A stretch of DNA of 19,062 bases from Ruminococcaceae bacterium UBA1320 (GTDB lineage Bacteria; Bacillota; Clostridia; Oscillospirales; Ethanoligenentaceae): positions 1 to 19,062 of the forward strand of contig DBTI01000242.1 of the NCBI GenBank assembly GCA_002306975.1, read 5' to 3'. A model generated the notes under the pieces. It made no database searches. It saw nothing but the letters and a program-made list of their open reading frames with translations, and had not been told where the DNA came from. Position 1 is the stretch's first letter, and every line of letters begins with the position of its first letter. Below, piece after piece: positions 1 to 6,608 of the stretch. A program made the translations under genes and the position numbers.

Positions 1-798
1 CGTGGAATATTCCGAAAAAATCACCTGTCGCCGCTCGTCGGCGACAGGGTTGCTTTTACCCGCGACGGGGAATCGGGAACCATAGATAAAATAATGGCGC
101 GAAAAAACTGCCTTGTCCGCCCGCCGGTGGCAAACATCGACCTGCTTTTTATTGTTGTATCAACGACACAGCCGGTGCCGAATCTTCTTGTCATAGACAG
201 GCTTATTGTCATGGCGGAGCAAAAAAGCATTGAACCGGTCGTTGTTATCAGCAAGGGTGATTTGAGCGACGGTGACAGCCTCTGCGATATATATAAAGAG
301 GCGGGGATAACCGCGTTTGCCGCTTCCGGCATAACAGGGGAGGGCATTGACGAGCTGAAAAGGCTCATTGAGGGCAAGATCGGGGCATTCACCGGTAACT
401 CCGGCGTAGGCAAATCGAGCCTGTTAAATTGCCTTGACCCGACGCTTATGCAAAACACAGCGGAGATAAGCCAAAAGCTCGGCAGGGGAAGGCACACGAC
501 ACGGCTTGTCGAACTGTTTTACACCTGCGGCGGCTACATTGCCGACACCCCGGGCTTCTCTTCGATTGACACAATAAAGTTTGACCCGGTTTTAAAAGCT
601 GACCTCCAGTTTGCGTTTCGCGAATTTGAGCCATATATAGGGCAATGCCGCTATACAGGCTGCTCTCACACCAAAGAAACCGGCTGCGCTGTGCTTGAAG
701 CGGTCAAAAACGGCAAAATCTCCGAATCAAGGCACAAAAGCTATTGCGAAATGTACGAAGAGGCAAAAAGCATTAAGGAATGGGAACTGAATAAGTGA
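1..798 (+). CDS. rsgA: Ribosome small subunit-dependent GTPase A (RsgA), 5' end missing
   Basis: This is the C-terminal 265 residues of RsgA (YjeQ/CpgA), a circularly permuted GTPase that acts in late maturation of the 30S ribosomal subunit. The frame is open from base 1, so the ATG at 94 is an internal methionine and the true start lies before the window. The first ~45 visible residues are the end of the OB-fold, ending in the family signature RPPVAN. The permuted GTPase motifs follow: a G4-like SKGD, the G1 P-loop GNSGVGKS (visible residues 132-139), the switch-I-like RGRHTT, and G3 DTPG. The zinc-binding tail has Cys, Cys, His and Cys at about 216, 221, 223 and 229. G4 reads SKGD instead of NKxD, a position that varies in this family. 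The stop overlaps the start of thiN by 4 bases, so the two are translationally coupled. Confidence 0.95.
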   Translation, partial: RGIFRKNHLSPLVGDRVAFTRDGESGTIDKIMARKNCLVRPPVANIDLLFIVVSTTQPVPNLLVIDRLIVMAEQKSIEPVVVISKGDLSDGDSLCDIYKEAGITAFAASGITGEGIDELKRLIEGKIGAFTGNSGVGKSSLLNCLDPTLMQNTAEISQKLGRGRHTTRLVELFYTCGGYIADTPGFSSIDTIKFDPVLKADLQFAFREFEPYIGQCRYTGCSHTKETGCAVLEAVKNGKISESRHKSYCEMYEEAKSIKEWELNK

Positions 799-1421
799 AA
801 AGGCTTGTAATAATAACCGCGGGCCCGATGGGCGACTATGCCCCCCTGCGCCGGATGATAGACAGACAAAATAATTTTGTCATCTGCGTTGACGGGGGAG
901 CCAAGCATCTCAGCGGGCTTTGCGTAAAACCGGATATCATTATAGGCGACCTCGATTCTGCCGGCGATTTGCCAAAAGACGTCGAAATTTTTAAATTCAA
1001 GGCTGAAAAAGATGAAACAGACACAATGCTTGCCGTTATGTACGGGCTTGAGCGGGGTTACGGCGATTTTCTGCTGCTTGGCGGTTTAAAGGGCAGGCTT
1101 GATCACACCTTCGCCAACCTCTGCACATTGCAGTATATAACAAGGCATGGCGCGAAAGGGCGTTTTGTCGACGCTGACAACGAGGCGTTTTTTGTTGAGA
1201 ACGGCGAGATGAGCTTTGCAAAACGCGAGGGCTTTTATATTTCTGTTTTTCCGTTTGGCGGCGAAGCAGGTGGCGTTTCAGAAACCGGCTTTAAATACAG
1301 CTTGGATGACGCAACGATGAAATGTGATTTTCCAAACGGAGTCAGCAACGAGTTTTTGGACGATAAAGGTGTTATATCAGTAAAAAACGGCGCGCTTTTA
1401 ATAATTTTATCAAAAGAATAA
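795..1421 (+). CDS. thiN: Thiamine pyrophosphokinase
   Basis: ThiN transfers pyrophosphate from ATP to thiamine to make thiamine pyrophosphate in the cytosol. The 208-residue length is normal for the bacterial family. Visible motifs are CVDGGAKHL (31-39), the acidic IIIGDLDS (48-55), KDETDTMLA (72-80), the substrate-site GGLKGRLDH (96-104), and SNEF near residue 184. The GTG start at 795 overlaps the rsgA stop (GTGA), so it belongs to the same operon. In B. subtilis the same neighbourhood is cpgA(rsgA)-rpe-thiN-spoVM; here rpe is missing and spoVM follows about 600 bases later. Confidence 0.95.
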   Translation: MKRLVIITAGPMGDYAPLRRMIDRQNNFVICVDGGAKHLSGLCVKPDIIIGDLDSAGDLPKDVEIFKFKAEKDETDTMLAVMYGLERGYGDFLLLGGLKGRLDHTFANLCTLQYITRHGAKGRFVDADNEAFFVENGEMSFAKREGFYISVFPFGGEAGGVSETGFKYSLDDATMKCDFPNGVSNEFLDDKGVISVKNGALLIILSKE

Positions 1422-1435
1422 ATTAGCACGAGCTT

Positions 1436-1463
1436 ATCTCTTTCGCCTCCGGCTGGGAGAGAT
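1436..1463 (+). other. Weak hairpin just after thiN
   Basis: A 6-bp stem (1436-1441 with 1458-1463) encloses a small GC-rich core 15 bases after the thiN stop. No T-run follows, so it is a poor intrinsic terminator. It could be an RNA 3' end or read-through structure. Confidence 0.25.
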
Positions 1464-1503
1464 CAAAACTGCTATAGCGTTTGGCGGTTGGCAGCAGCCA
1501 TTT

Positions 1504-1546
1504 AAATGCTCCATAATAATTTTTATAAAATTATTATGGAGCATTT
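1504..1546. repeat. 43-bp perfect palindrome, AT-rich
   Basis: The arms 1504-1523 and 1527-1546 are perfectly complementary over 20 bp around a 3-base loop. Apart from a central GCTCC/GGAGC it is AT-rich, and no T-run follows beyond the arm itself. It may act as a bidirectional 3'-end structure after thiN. It could also be a small mobile-element remnant or a protein-binding palindrome. The sequence does not decide between these. Confidence 0.6.
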
Positions 1547-1644
1547 AGTCACTTATTTCACAGGTGCTCATATAATATAAAAGGCGGTTTTTAAAACCGT
1601 CGATTCTCGTGATTAGTGGGGAATGGGGTGATGCGGCATTGAAT

Positions 1645-1785
1645 ATGCGCCCAAGAACTGCCGCGTTGGCCGCCATTTTTCTGGGTATAGGCATACTTGT
1701 CGCCTGCTTTTTACCGCCCACCGCGATAGTCGTTATCATTTCAGTCATCATCATAATCGTGGGTTTCTGCTGCCTTAACTGTTAA
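1645..1785 (+). CDS. Probable small hydrophobic membrane protein (46 aa)
   Basis: This short open frame has a basic N-terminus (MRPR), two hydrophobic stretches separated by a Pro-Pro turn (CFLPP), and a Cys-rich end (FCCLNC). It reads as one or two short membrane-spanning helices. The start is unsure: ATG 1645 has GGGG 16 bases upstream, whereas an in-frame TTG at 1639 lies 10 bases after that GGGG (1625-1628) and may be the real start, adding two residues. Function is unknown. It sits between thiN and spoVM on the same strand. A chance ORF cannot be excluded, but the charge and hydrophobic pattern favour a real peptide. Confidence 0.5.
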   Translation: MRPRTAALAAIFLGIGILVACFLPPTAIVVIISVIIIIVGFCCLNC

Positions 1786-1813
1786 TATTAATTCTCGCTT
1801 ATACCTATACAAT
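1785..1813 (+). promoter_or_regulatory. Candidate sigma-E-like promoter upstream of spoVM
   Basis: TATACAAT at 1806-1813 matches the sporulation sigma-E -10 consensus CATACANT at 7 of 8 positions. ATATT at 1785-1789 resembles the -35 element, but the 16-base gap is slightly longer than the usual 14 or so. spoVM is a sigma-E gene in B. subtilis, which makes the match attractive. It would give a leader of about 200 bases. This is inference from similarity only. Confidence 0.3.
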
Positions 1814-1951
1814 ATATTTATAGAAACACTTTTCGAAATGGCGCGGAAACTTACTTTTCTCCTGTGCTGCTCGGAAACAGAGTTTCTTTATGCGAGAATG
1901 AATAGGATACATATTAACCCACGGATTCGTGCGCAACTTCGCTGCGCAAAG

Positions 1952-2012
1952 CCATTTCTCCGCAGAAAATAGCTTTGTAGTAAATTTGAGTTTGTTGTCT
2001 GCGGAGAAATGG
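1952..2012 (+). promoter_or_regulatory. Hairpin covering the spoVM ribosome binding site
   Basis: Bases 1952-1965 are perfectly complementary to 1999-2012 (14 bp, extendable by one A-T pair). The right arm ends inside the Shine-Dalgarno GGAG (2011-2014) of spoVM. The loop is about 33 bases. Folding would partly hide the ribosome binding site. A smaller stem, TGCGCA at 1930-1935 with 1943-1948, lies just upstream. This may be a translational control element or simply mRNA-stabilising structure. Confidence 0.5.
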
Positions 2013-2020
2013 AGTTGCTT

Positions 2021-2101
2021 ATGAAAATTGTCGTATGGAGAAGCCCTAGATTTCTGCGCGGCTTTTTCAAACTGATTTTTGGAATAAGAAGCGAAGAGTA
2101 A
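2021..2101 (+). CDS. spoVM: Stage V sporulation protein M (SpoVM), 26 aa
   Basis: SpoVM is a tiny amphipathic peptide that recognises the convex forespore membrane and anchors the coat ATPase SpoIVA there. This ORF encodes exactly 26 residues, the length of B. subtilis SpoVM, and starts MK. Aligned without gaps it keeps Pro9, a basic residue at 10, Phe11, Leu12, Gly14, a basic residue at 17 and Gly21. The N-terminal segment before Pro9 is hydrophobic except for Arg7, and the rest forms a basic/hydrophobic amphipathic helix ending in charged residues. ATG 2021 follows GGAG with 6-base spacing. A clear terminator follows 40 bases after the stop. Its place downstream of thiN matches B. subtilis, and sipL and spoIVA come next. 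It is short enough for automatic gene callers to miss. Confidence 0.87.
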   Translation: MKIVVWRSPRFLRGFFKLIFGIRSEE

Positions 2102-2137
2102 GTGGCTCATATTGATTTAAAAAATGAACGCTCAGAC

Positions 2138-2177
2138 AAAATTACCGTAAAGTTTCGGCTTTGCGGTAATTTTTTTT
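2138..2177 (+). terminator. Rho-independent terminator after spoVM
   Basis: A stem formed by 2141-2152 and 2159-2170 (12 bp with one G-T pair) closes on loop TTTCGG and is followed by a run of seven T (2171-2177). This ends the rsgA-thiN-spoVM direction of transcription and separates spoVM from sipL. Confidence 0.85.
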
Positions 2178-2388
2178 GCATATAAGCGAACAAACCTCAA
2201 TATATTTATATTGCGATACCGCCGATATGGAACGAGCCGGCGTCAAGGACACGCCAATTGATGCGAAAAACAAAGGATTGCGCCAGTTCAGGTTCGCACC
2301 GTAAGGTTAAGGCGTGATACTAAATTCCAACTTTCATAAGGAATTTGTATAATCCTTCCGCGGTATAACAGAAAAGGGAGAGGGAGTT

Positions 2389-3942
2389 ATGGATTTATCA
2401 GTAAAGCGTGATACTGTTCGGATAAACGAGCCGGTGTTCGATAACACCGCCGACCATCCGGTGGAAAGCGATGTGCTTCTGCCCGATTACTGCCCGGACA
2501 TAGCCCGGATTTTAAAGACGGAAGCCTGCGCGATGGTAGACACCAAAACGCTTGAAACAGACCGTCTTGTTGTCGCGGGGAATCTGTGCGTCAAAATCAT
2601 CTACGTGCCCGATAATTCATGTGCCATCCGGTGTTTCAGCTATGAGAGCGCGTTTGCCCATACCTTTGAAATAAGCGGCGCCAGCCACGAGGATATGGCG
2701 CGCGTAAAGGTAAAAGTGGACTACGTGAACTGCCGTCCAATTGGCCCCCGGCGCATGCAGATCAAGGCTTCCGTATCCATTAACGCAAAGGTTTGGAGCC
2801 GCAGGGACGAGGAGTTTATTTCAGATTGTGAAGACGACAAGGTCGAGCTCTTAAGCCGCCCGATGAAGGTGAGCAGCATGATCGGCGCGTGCGAAAGACC
2901 GTTTAAGGTTGAAGAAGAGCTTGAAGTGGGCTATGGCAAACCGGCAATAGCGTCGATTATCCGCAGTGACGCAACCGCGACAGTCCAGGATTTCAAGGTA
3001 ATCAGCAACAAAATAATCGCAAAGGGCGAGCTTATGCTGCACACACTTTATTCGCCGGATATAAGCGACGCGAAGCTAGAAGTGATGGATCATTCCATCC
3101 CCATAAGCCAGATTTTAGACCTTGAGGGTGTTGACGAGGAAAGCATCTGCACCGTCAGCTTCTTTGTTACAAACGTAAAAGTGGAAGCATCGGCCGACGG
3201 CGATGGTGAAAACCGCATGATGATGGTGGATATAACCTTAAACGCGCAGGCGAGCGCCCGCCGCATGCAGGATTTTACCGCTGTCGCCGACGCATACAGC
3301 CCGGTGTTTGAGATGGGCATTCAAACAAAGCAGGTTGCTCTTGAGCACATCAGCGACGTTATCCGTACAAGCGAATCGGTGAGACTTTCAGTTGAGGCGC
3401 CGGGCGACGGGATTTCGGCGGTAACCGATTGTACAGTTAGGGTGGAATCTGCAATCGCAAAGGCGGAAGGCAAAAATCTTATGATAAGCGGCGAGATGAT
3501 GGTTTCGGCGATGGGCGCCGACATGCAGGGCGGGCCTGTCTGTATTGAAAAGCCTGTTCCTTTCAAGATTACCGAACAGCTTTCCACGGCTTGTGAGAAT
3601 ATGCGTTGTGACCCGGACGTCAATGTCGTGGCGTCATCTTTCAGCCTTGCCCCGAGCGGAATAGATGTCCGCGTGGATTGCGCGGTTACAGCTCTTGTTT
3701 TTGTCGTGAACAATGAAAATCTTGTCTCGGATATAAGCCTTGACGAATCAAGACCAAGAGAGTGCCGAAAAAAAACGTTAACTTTATATTTCGCCGACAA
3801 GGGCGAATGCTTATGGGATATTGCAAAGCGCTACAGCACCTCTATGGACGCGATAAGGCGCGAAAACAATCTTGAGACAGATTGCCTGCCCGAGCGTTCA
3901 ATGCTGCTCATACCCAAAAAGCACTGCTCCAGGGGATGTTAA
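2389..3942 (+). CDS. sipL: SipL-type spore coat morphogenetic protein (DUF3794/SPOCS repeats plus LysM)
   Basis: In Clostridioides difficile, SipL binds SpoIVA and is required for coat assembly around the forespore. This 517-residue protein has the same architecture: DUF3794/SPOCS-type beta-rich modules over most of its length (about 30-135, 170-290 and 320-445) and a C-terminal LysM domain at about 467-510 (YFADKGECLWDIAKRY...). The LysM domain is the SpoIVA-binding part in the known protein. The N-terminal stretch NTADHPVESDVLLPDYCPDI is typical of the group. ATG 2389 follows GGGAGAGGGAG with short spacing. spoIVA starts only 54 bases later with no terminator between, so the pair is probably one operon. 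The partner gene next door strengthens the call. Other DUF3794-LysM coat proteins exist, so the gene name rests on architecture and context. Confidence 0.85.
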   Translation: MDLSVKRDTVRINEPVFDNTADHPVESDVLLPDYCPDIARILKTEACAMVDTKTLETDRLVVAGNLCVKIIYVPDNSCAIRCFSYESAFAHTFEISGASHEDMARVKVKVDYVNCRPIGPRRMQIKASVSINAKVWSRRDEEFISDCEDDKVELLSRPMKVSSMIGACERPFKVEEELEVGYGKPAIASIIRSDATATVQDFKVISNKIIAKGELMLHTLYSPDISDAKLEVMDHSIPISQILDLEGVDEESICTVSFFVTNVKVEASADGDGENRMMMVDITLNAQASARRMQDFTAVADAYSPVFEMGIQTKQVALEHISDVIRTSESVRLSVEAPGDGISAVTDCTVRVESAIAKAEGKNLMISGEMMVSAMGADMQGGPVCIEKPVPFKITEQLSTACENMRCDPDVNVVASSFSLAPSGIDVRVDCAVTALVFVVNNENLVSDISLDESRPRECRKKTLTLYFADKGECLWDIAKRYSTSMDAIRRENNLETDCLPERSMLLIPKKHCSRGC

Positions 3943-3996
3943 ATCCATGGCGTGAAAAAGCGCCGACAAACTACTTGATTTAAGGAGGAAAAAGGT

Positions 3997-5475
3997 ATGG
4001 ACAGCCGCAGCATCTATCAAGATATTGCACAGCGTACCGATGGTGACATTTACATCGGAGTTGTGGGCCCGGTGCGCACGGGTAAATCGACTTTTATAAA
4101 ACGGTTCATGGAAAATCTTGTGCTCCCCAATATAGACAACAGCTATAAAAAGGAGCGCGCAATCGACGAGCTGCCGCAAAGCGCAACGGGCCGCACGATA
4201 ATGACAACCGAGCCGAAGTTTATTCCAAACGAGGCGGTTGAGATAAAGCTTGCCGACAACGCCGCTTTTCGCGTGCGCATGATTGACTGTGTCGGTTATA
4301 TCGTTCCCAGCGCGCTTGGCTATATCGAAAACGACAACCCGCGCATGGTCATGACGCCGTGGTATGACAAGGAGATTCCTTTCAACATGGCGGCGGAAAT
4401 CGGTACGCGCAAGGTTATCACCGAGCATTCCACAATCGGACTTGTCGTCACAACGGATGGCAGCATAGGCGAAATCCCGCGAGAGGAATATGCCGAGGCT
4501 GAGGAACGCGTTATTGACGAGCTTAAAGAAATCAACAAGCCGTTTGTAATTCTCCTCAACTGCACCCGTCCGGATTCCGACGCCGCACACTCACTTCAGG
4601 CCGAGATGGAGAAAAAATACAATGTTCCCGTAATGCCGGTTAACTGCGTGGAGCTTGGCGAAAACGAGATTAAGAGCATTATCGAAACAGTGCTTTTCGA
4701 GTTCCCGGTAAAAGAGATTGGCGTCGATCTGCCTGATTGGATCGCCGCGCTTGGCACCGACCATTGGCTGCATTCTTCGCTTTATTCCTGCATCAAGGAT
4801 TCGGCAAAGGATATATCGAAAATCCGCGAGGTCAGAAGCGCCGTCAAGGGTGTTTCTCAGAATGAGAACGTTACGAATGTCGCAGTCACAGGCGTGGAGC
4901 TTGGGAGCGGCACGGCAACAATGACGGTCAGTGTCGTACCGGGGCTTTTCTATCAGGTACTCGGCGAAACGACAGGCTTTAAGATTACAGGCGAGGGCGA
5001 TCTGATCGAGCTTATGATGAGCCTTGCCAAGATGAAAAAGGAATACGACAAGGTTAAAGGCGCACTTCAAGAAGTTGAAGCGACAGGCTATGGTATCGTG
5101 ATGCCGACAATTGATGAGTTGAAGCTTGAAGAGCCGGAAATTGTCAAGCAGGGCGGCCGCTTTGGCGTGCGTCTTGAAGCGAGCAGCGAGTCGATACATA
5201 TGCTCAAATGCCGCGTTGTTACAGAGGTCAATCCCCTTGTCGGCTCGGAAAAGCAGTCAGAGGAGCTTGTGAGCTATCTTCTCAGCGAATTTGAAAGCAA
5301 CCCCGAAAAGATATGGGATTCCAACATCTTTGGCAAATCGCTGCACGAGCTTGTCACAGAGGAGCTGCACAACAAGCTTTACCGCATGCCGGTTGACGCG
5401 AGAGAGAAGCTTCAAGAGACACTTGAACGTATTATTAACGAGGGGTGCGGCGGGTTGATCTGCATACTGCTTTAA
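3997..5475 (+). CDS. spoIVA: Stage IV sporulation protein A (coat morphogenetic ATPase)
   Basis: SpoIVA is a translation-factor-derived ATPase that polymerises on the mother-cell side of the outer forespore membrane and forms the base of the spore coat. The 492-residue length matches B. subtilis. The Walker A motif is GPVRTGKST with Lys30, the sensor threonines are at 70-71 (MTTEPK), and the Walker B-like Asp97 is in RMIDCVGY, all at the B. subtilis positions. The C-terminus ends INEGCGGLICILL, the conserved tail region needed for forespore localisation. The start is certain: TAAGGAGG lies 8 bases before ATG 3997. It follows sipL closely, with spoVM 1.9 kb upstream, and is ended by a strong terminator. 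Expression in the mother cell under sigma-E is expected from the family. Confidence 0.97.
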   Translation: MDSRSIYQDIAQRTDGDIYIGVVGPVRTGKSTFIKRFMENLVLPNIDNSYKKERAIDELPQSATGRTIMTTEPKFIPNEAVEIKLADNAAFRVRMIDCVGYIVPSALGYIENDNPRMVMTPWYDKEIPFNMAAEIGTRKVITEHSTIGLVVTTDGSIGEIPREEYAEAEERVIDELKEINKPFVILLNCTRPDSDAAHSLQAEMEKKYNVPVMPVNCVELGENEIKSIIETVLFEFPVKEIGVDLPDWIAALGTDHWLHSSLYSCIKDSAKDISKIREVRSAVKGVSQNENVTNVAVTGVELGSGTATMTVSVVPGLFYQVLGETTGFKITGEGDLIELMMSLAKMKKEYDKVKGALQEVEATGYGIVMPTIDELKLEEPEIVKQGGRFGVRLEASSESIHMLKCRVVTEVNPLVGSEKQSEELVSYLLSEFESNPEKIWDSNIFGKSLHELVTEELHNKLYRMPVDAREKLQETLERIINEGCGGLICILL

Positions 5476-5507
5476 AACCTATCCTTTGATTTAAAGAGTT
5501 CAATTTG

Positions 5508-5540
5508 AAAAAGAGAGCCGGTTGGCTCTCTTTTTCTGTG
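5508..5540 (+). terminator. Rho-independent terminator after spoIVA
   Basis: A perfect 12-bp stem (5508-5519 with 5524-5535) around loop GGTT ends in five T, followed by CTG. It lies 33 bases after the spoIVA stop and ends the sipL-spoIVA unit. Confidence 0.9.
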
Positions 5541-5620
5541 TTAATATGGTATAATAACAACAAACAGGGTTTCGTGATTTTTTCTTTTATATTTGAACAA
5601 ATCAATAAGGCTTATTTAAA

Positions 5621-5790
5621 AGAGCATTCTTAAAATTTCCACTTTGTTACTCGTGATATGGTATTTAAAAAAATTCTATTTTGTTTAAATGCACATTCTT
5701 CAAATACCCTCTTTGTTGCTCATTCTACAATTTGCATATGCTTTTAATGTTGGTTTAAAACAGCATTCTTCAAAAGACCTCTTTGCCACT
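5621..5790 (+). repeat. Three degenerate direct repeats, about 70-bp period
   Basis: Copies are centred on CATTCTT at 5625, 5694 and 5764 (spacings 69 and 70). Each is preceded by TTTAAA and followed by a pyrimidine-rich CTTTGttgCTC-like motif about 15 bases later. They sit at the left end of the gene-free repeat island. A fourth copy in reverse orientation occurs at 6476-6504. Confidence 0.65.
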
Positions 5791-5924
5791 CACGCCGTGG
5801 CAGGCGGTTCCTTTTTTGCCGCCAAAAAAGGAACTAAAAAACCGTGGGGGCTGCCGCCCCTCAACCCTGTGGGAGGGCACCGACTCCGGTCACGAACAAG
5901 TTTGTTACCGCTCTACTTTCAGAC

Positions 5925-5988
5925 CTTTCGGCAAAATGGCTTTGAAACTCACGTTATGCTCAAACAATCAAAGCCATTTTGCCGAAAG
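5925..5988. repeat. Perfect 21-bp inverted repeat inside the island
   Basis: Bases 5925-5945 are fully complementary to 5968-5988, with a 22-base loop. No T-run follows on either strand, so it is not a standard terminator. It is one of several hairpins in this gene-free stretch. Confidence 0.65.
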
Positions 5989-6144
5989 CAAAAGGCTTCG
6001 CCGTTTTGTTTTCGGTTCCCTCCGTGCTCTTCCCATTCTTGTCCGAGGCTTTCGTGCCCTCCGCGGTTGCATGGCTATAATGTAGAGTTTATCTGATTAT
6101 GTCTTCTGTGGCTCTTTTGTGCTTATTATATTCTTCCCATTGTC

Positions 6145-6190
6145 ACCTTGCAGCGCTGACCGTCGGGGGGACGGCGGGTAGCGGCAAGGT
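6145..6190. other. Branched GC-rich hairpin in the island
   Basis: The outer arms ACCTTGC (6145-6151) and GCAAGGT (6184-6190) pair. Inside them CGCT pairs with AGCG and CCGTC with GACGG around a run of G. The structure could belong to an RNA or be part of the repeat element. No family is recognised. Confidence 0.35.
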
Positions 6191-6207
6191 ACTTAAATGT
6201 AGTTTGC

Positions 6208-6228
6208 GACCCCGCTTTATGCGGGGTC
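6208..6228. terminator. Short GC-rich hairpin, possible terminator
   Basis: GACCCCGC (6208-6215) pairs with GCGGGGTC (6221-6228) around TTTAT. The next bases are AAAACGG on the plus strand. On the minus strand the hairpin is followed by GCAAACTAC, so there is no good T-run on either side. Confidence 0.3.
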
Positions 6229-6387
6229 AAAACGGCGATGTGTGCTTTATAAACCTCTAAGATGTCTTTATTAGATGGCTTTTTCAAGTTTGCGCGGGAG
6301 TTCATCGCCGTTTTGAGAAAACTGGTTCTTCAAAGCCACTTGCTTCACCGCCGTACCTTAGGTCGGCGCGTTTTCTGTGCGCGGGGT

Positions 6388-6416
6388 CAAGGGGTTAAGA
6401 CCCCTTGCGGTTTTTC
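6388..6416 (+). terminator. Terminator-like hairpin in the island
   Basis: CAAGGGGT (6388-6395) pairs with ACCCCTTG (6400-6407) around loop TAAG. Three bases later comes TTTTTC. It would stop plus-strand transcription before tsaD. No obvious gene feeds it. Confidence 0.45.
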
Positions 6417-6608
6417 GGTTTCTTTTTGTCCGCACAAAAAGGAACCGCCAGTCGCCGCGTTAGCGACAAAAAGGTTATTTGAAGAATGTTCTTTTTAAAC
6501 AAAATTAACCCACTACGGCGTGAACTACAAAATAGAAATCAGAAAAATTTTGTTTAGAGGTAAAACTAAAATAAAAATGAAATATAAAACCCCAAAGGGA
6601 GTGTCACC

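Larger units (their letters stand above)
5679..6504. repeat. Gene-free repeat island with inverted ends (spoIVA-tsaD gap)
   Basis: The 1.07-kb gap 5536-6608 holds no credible gene. Its middle is bounded by inverted copies: 5679-5706 (TTTTGTTTAAA, 3 bases, ACATTCTTCAAATA) matches the reverse complement of 6476-6504. Homology continues inward, for example GGCGGTTCCTTTTT at 5803-5816 against 6436-6449. Both arms carry the same type of hairpin (5807-5834, a 12-bp stem with loop CCGC; 6418-6445, the same with one G-T pair). Open frames inside have no ribosome binding site and simply translate the repeats. A degraded mobile element or non-autonomous repeat cluster is the best reading. No transposase is recognisable. 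Confidence 0.6.

Noticed and set aside
139..280. RsgA with SKGD instead of NKxD as a broken GTPase
   Set aside because: This position varies among functional RsgA proteins and all other motifs and the zinc ligands are intact.
1545..1754. Minus-strand open frame of 69 codons
   Set aside because: It is the antisense shadow of the small hydrophobic frame and includes part of the 43-bp palindrome.
1805..2110. Minus-strand open frame of 101 codons
   Set aside because: It is antisense to spoVM and its leader, has odd composition and no credible ribosome binding site.
2227..2304. 25-codon plus-strand frame upstream of sipL
   Set aside because: The codons look acceptable but no ribosome binding site precedes the ATG, and nothing about the peptide is recognisable.
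3898..5199. Long minus-strand frames opposite spoIVA (230 and 202 codons)
   Set aside because: They are shadows of a strongly conserved gene; their length follows from spoIVA codon use.
5689..6498. Open frames of 78 to 135 codons in the spoIVA-tsaD gap
   Set aside because: They overlap each other, lack ribosome binding sites, and translate the inverted and direct repeats. Low-complexity basic and Cys-rich peptides are typical of repeat DNA, not genes.
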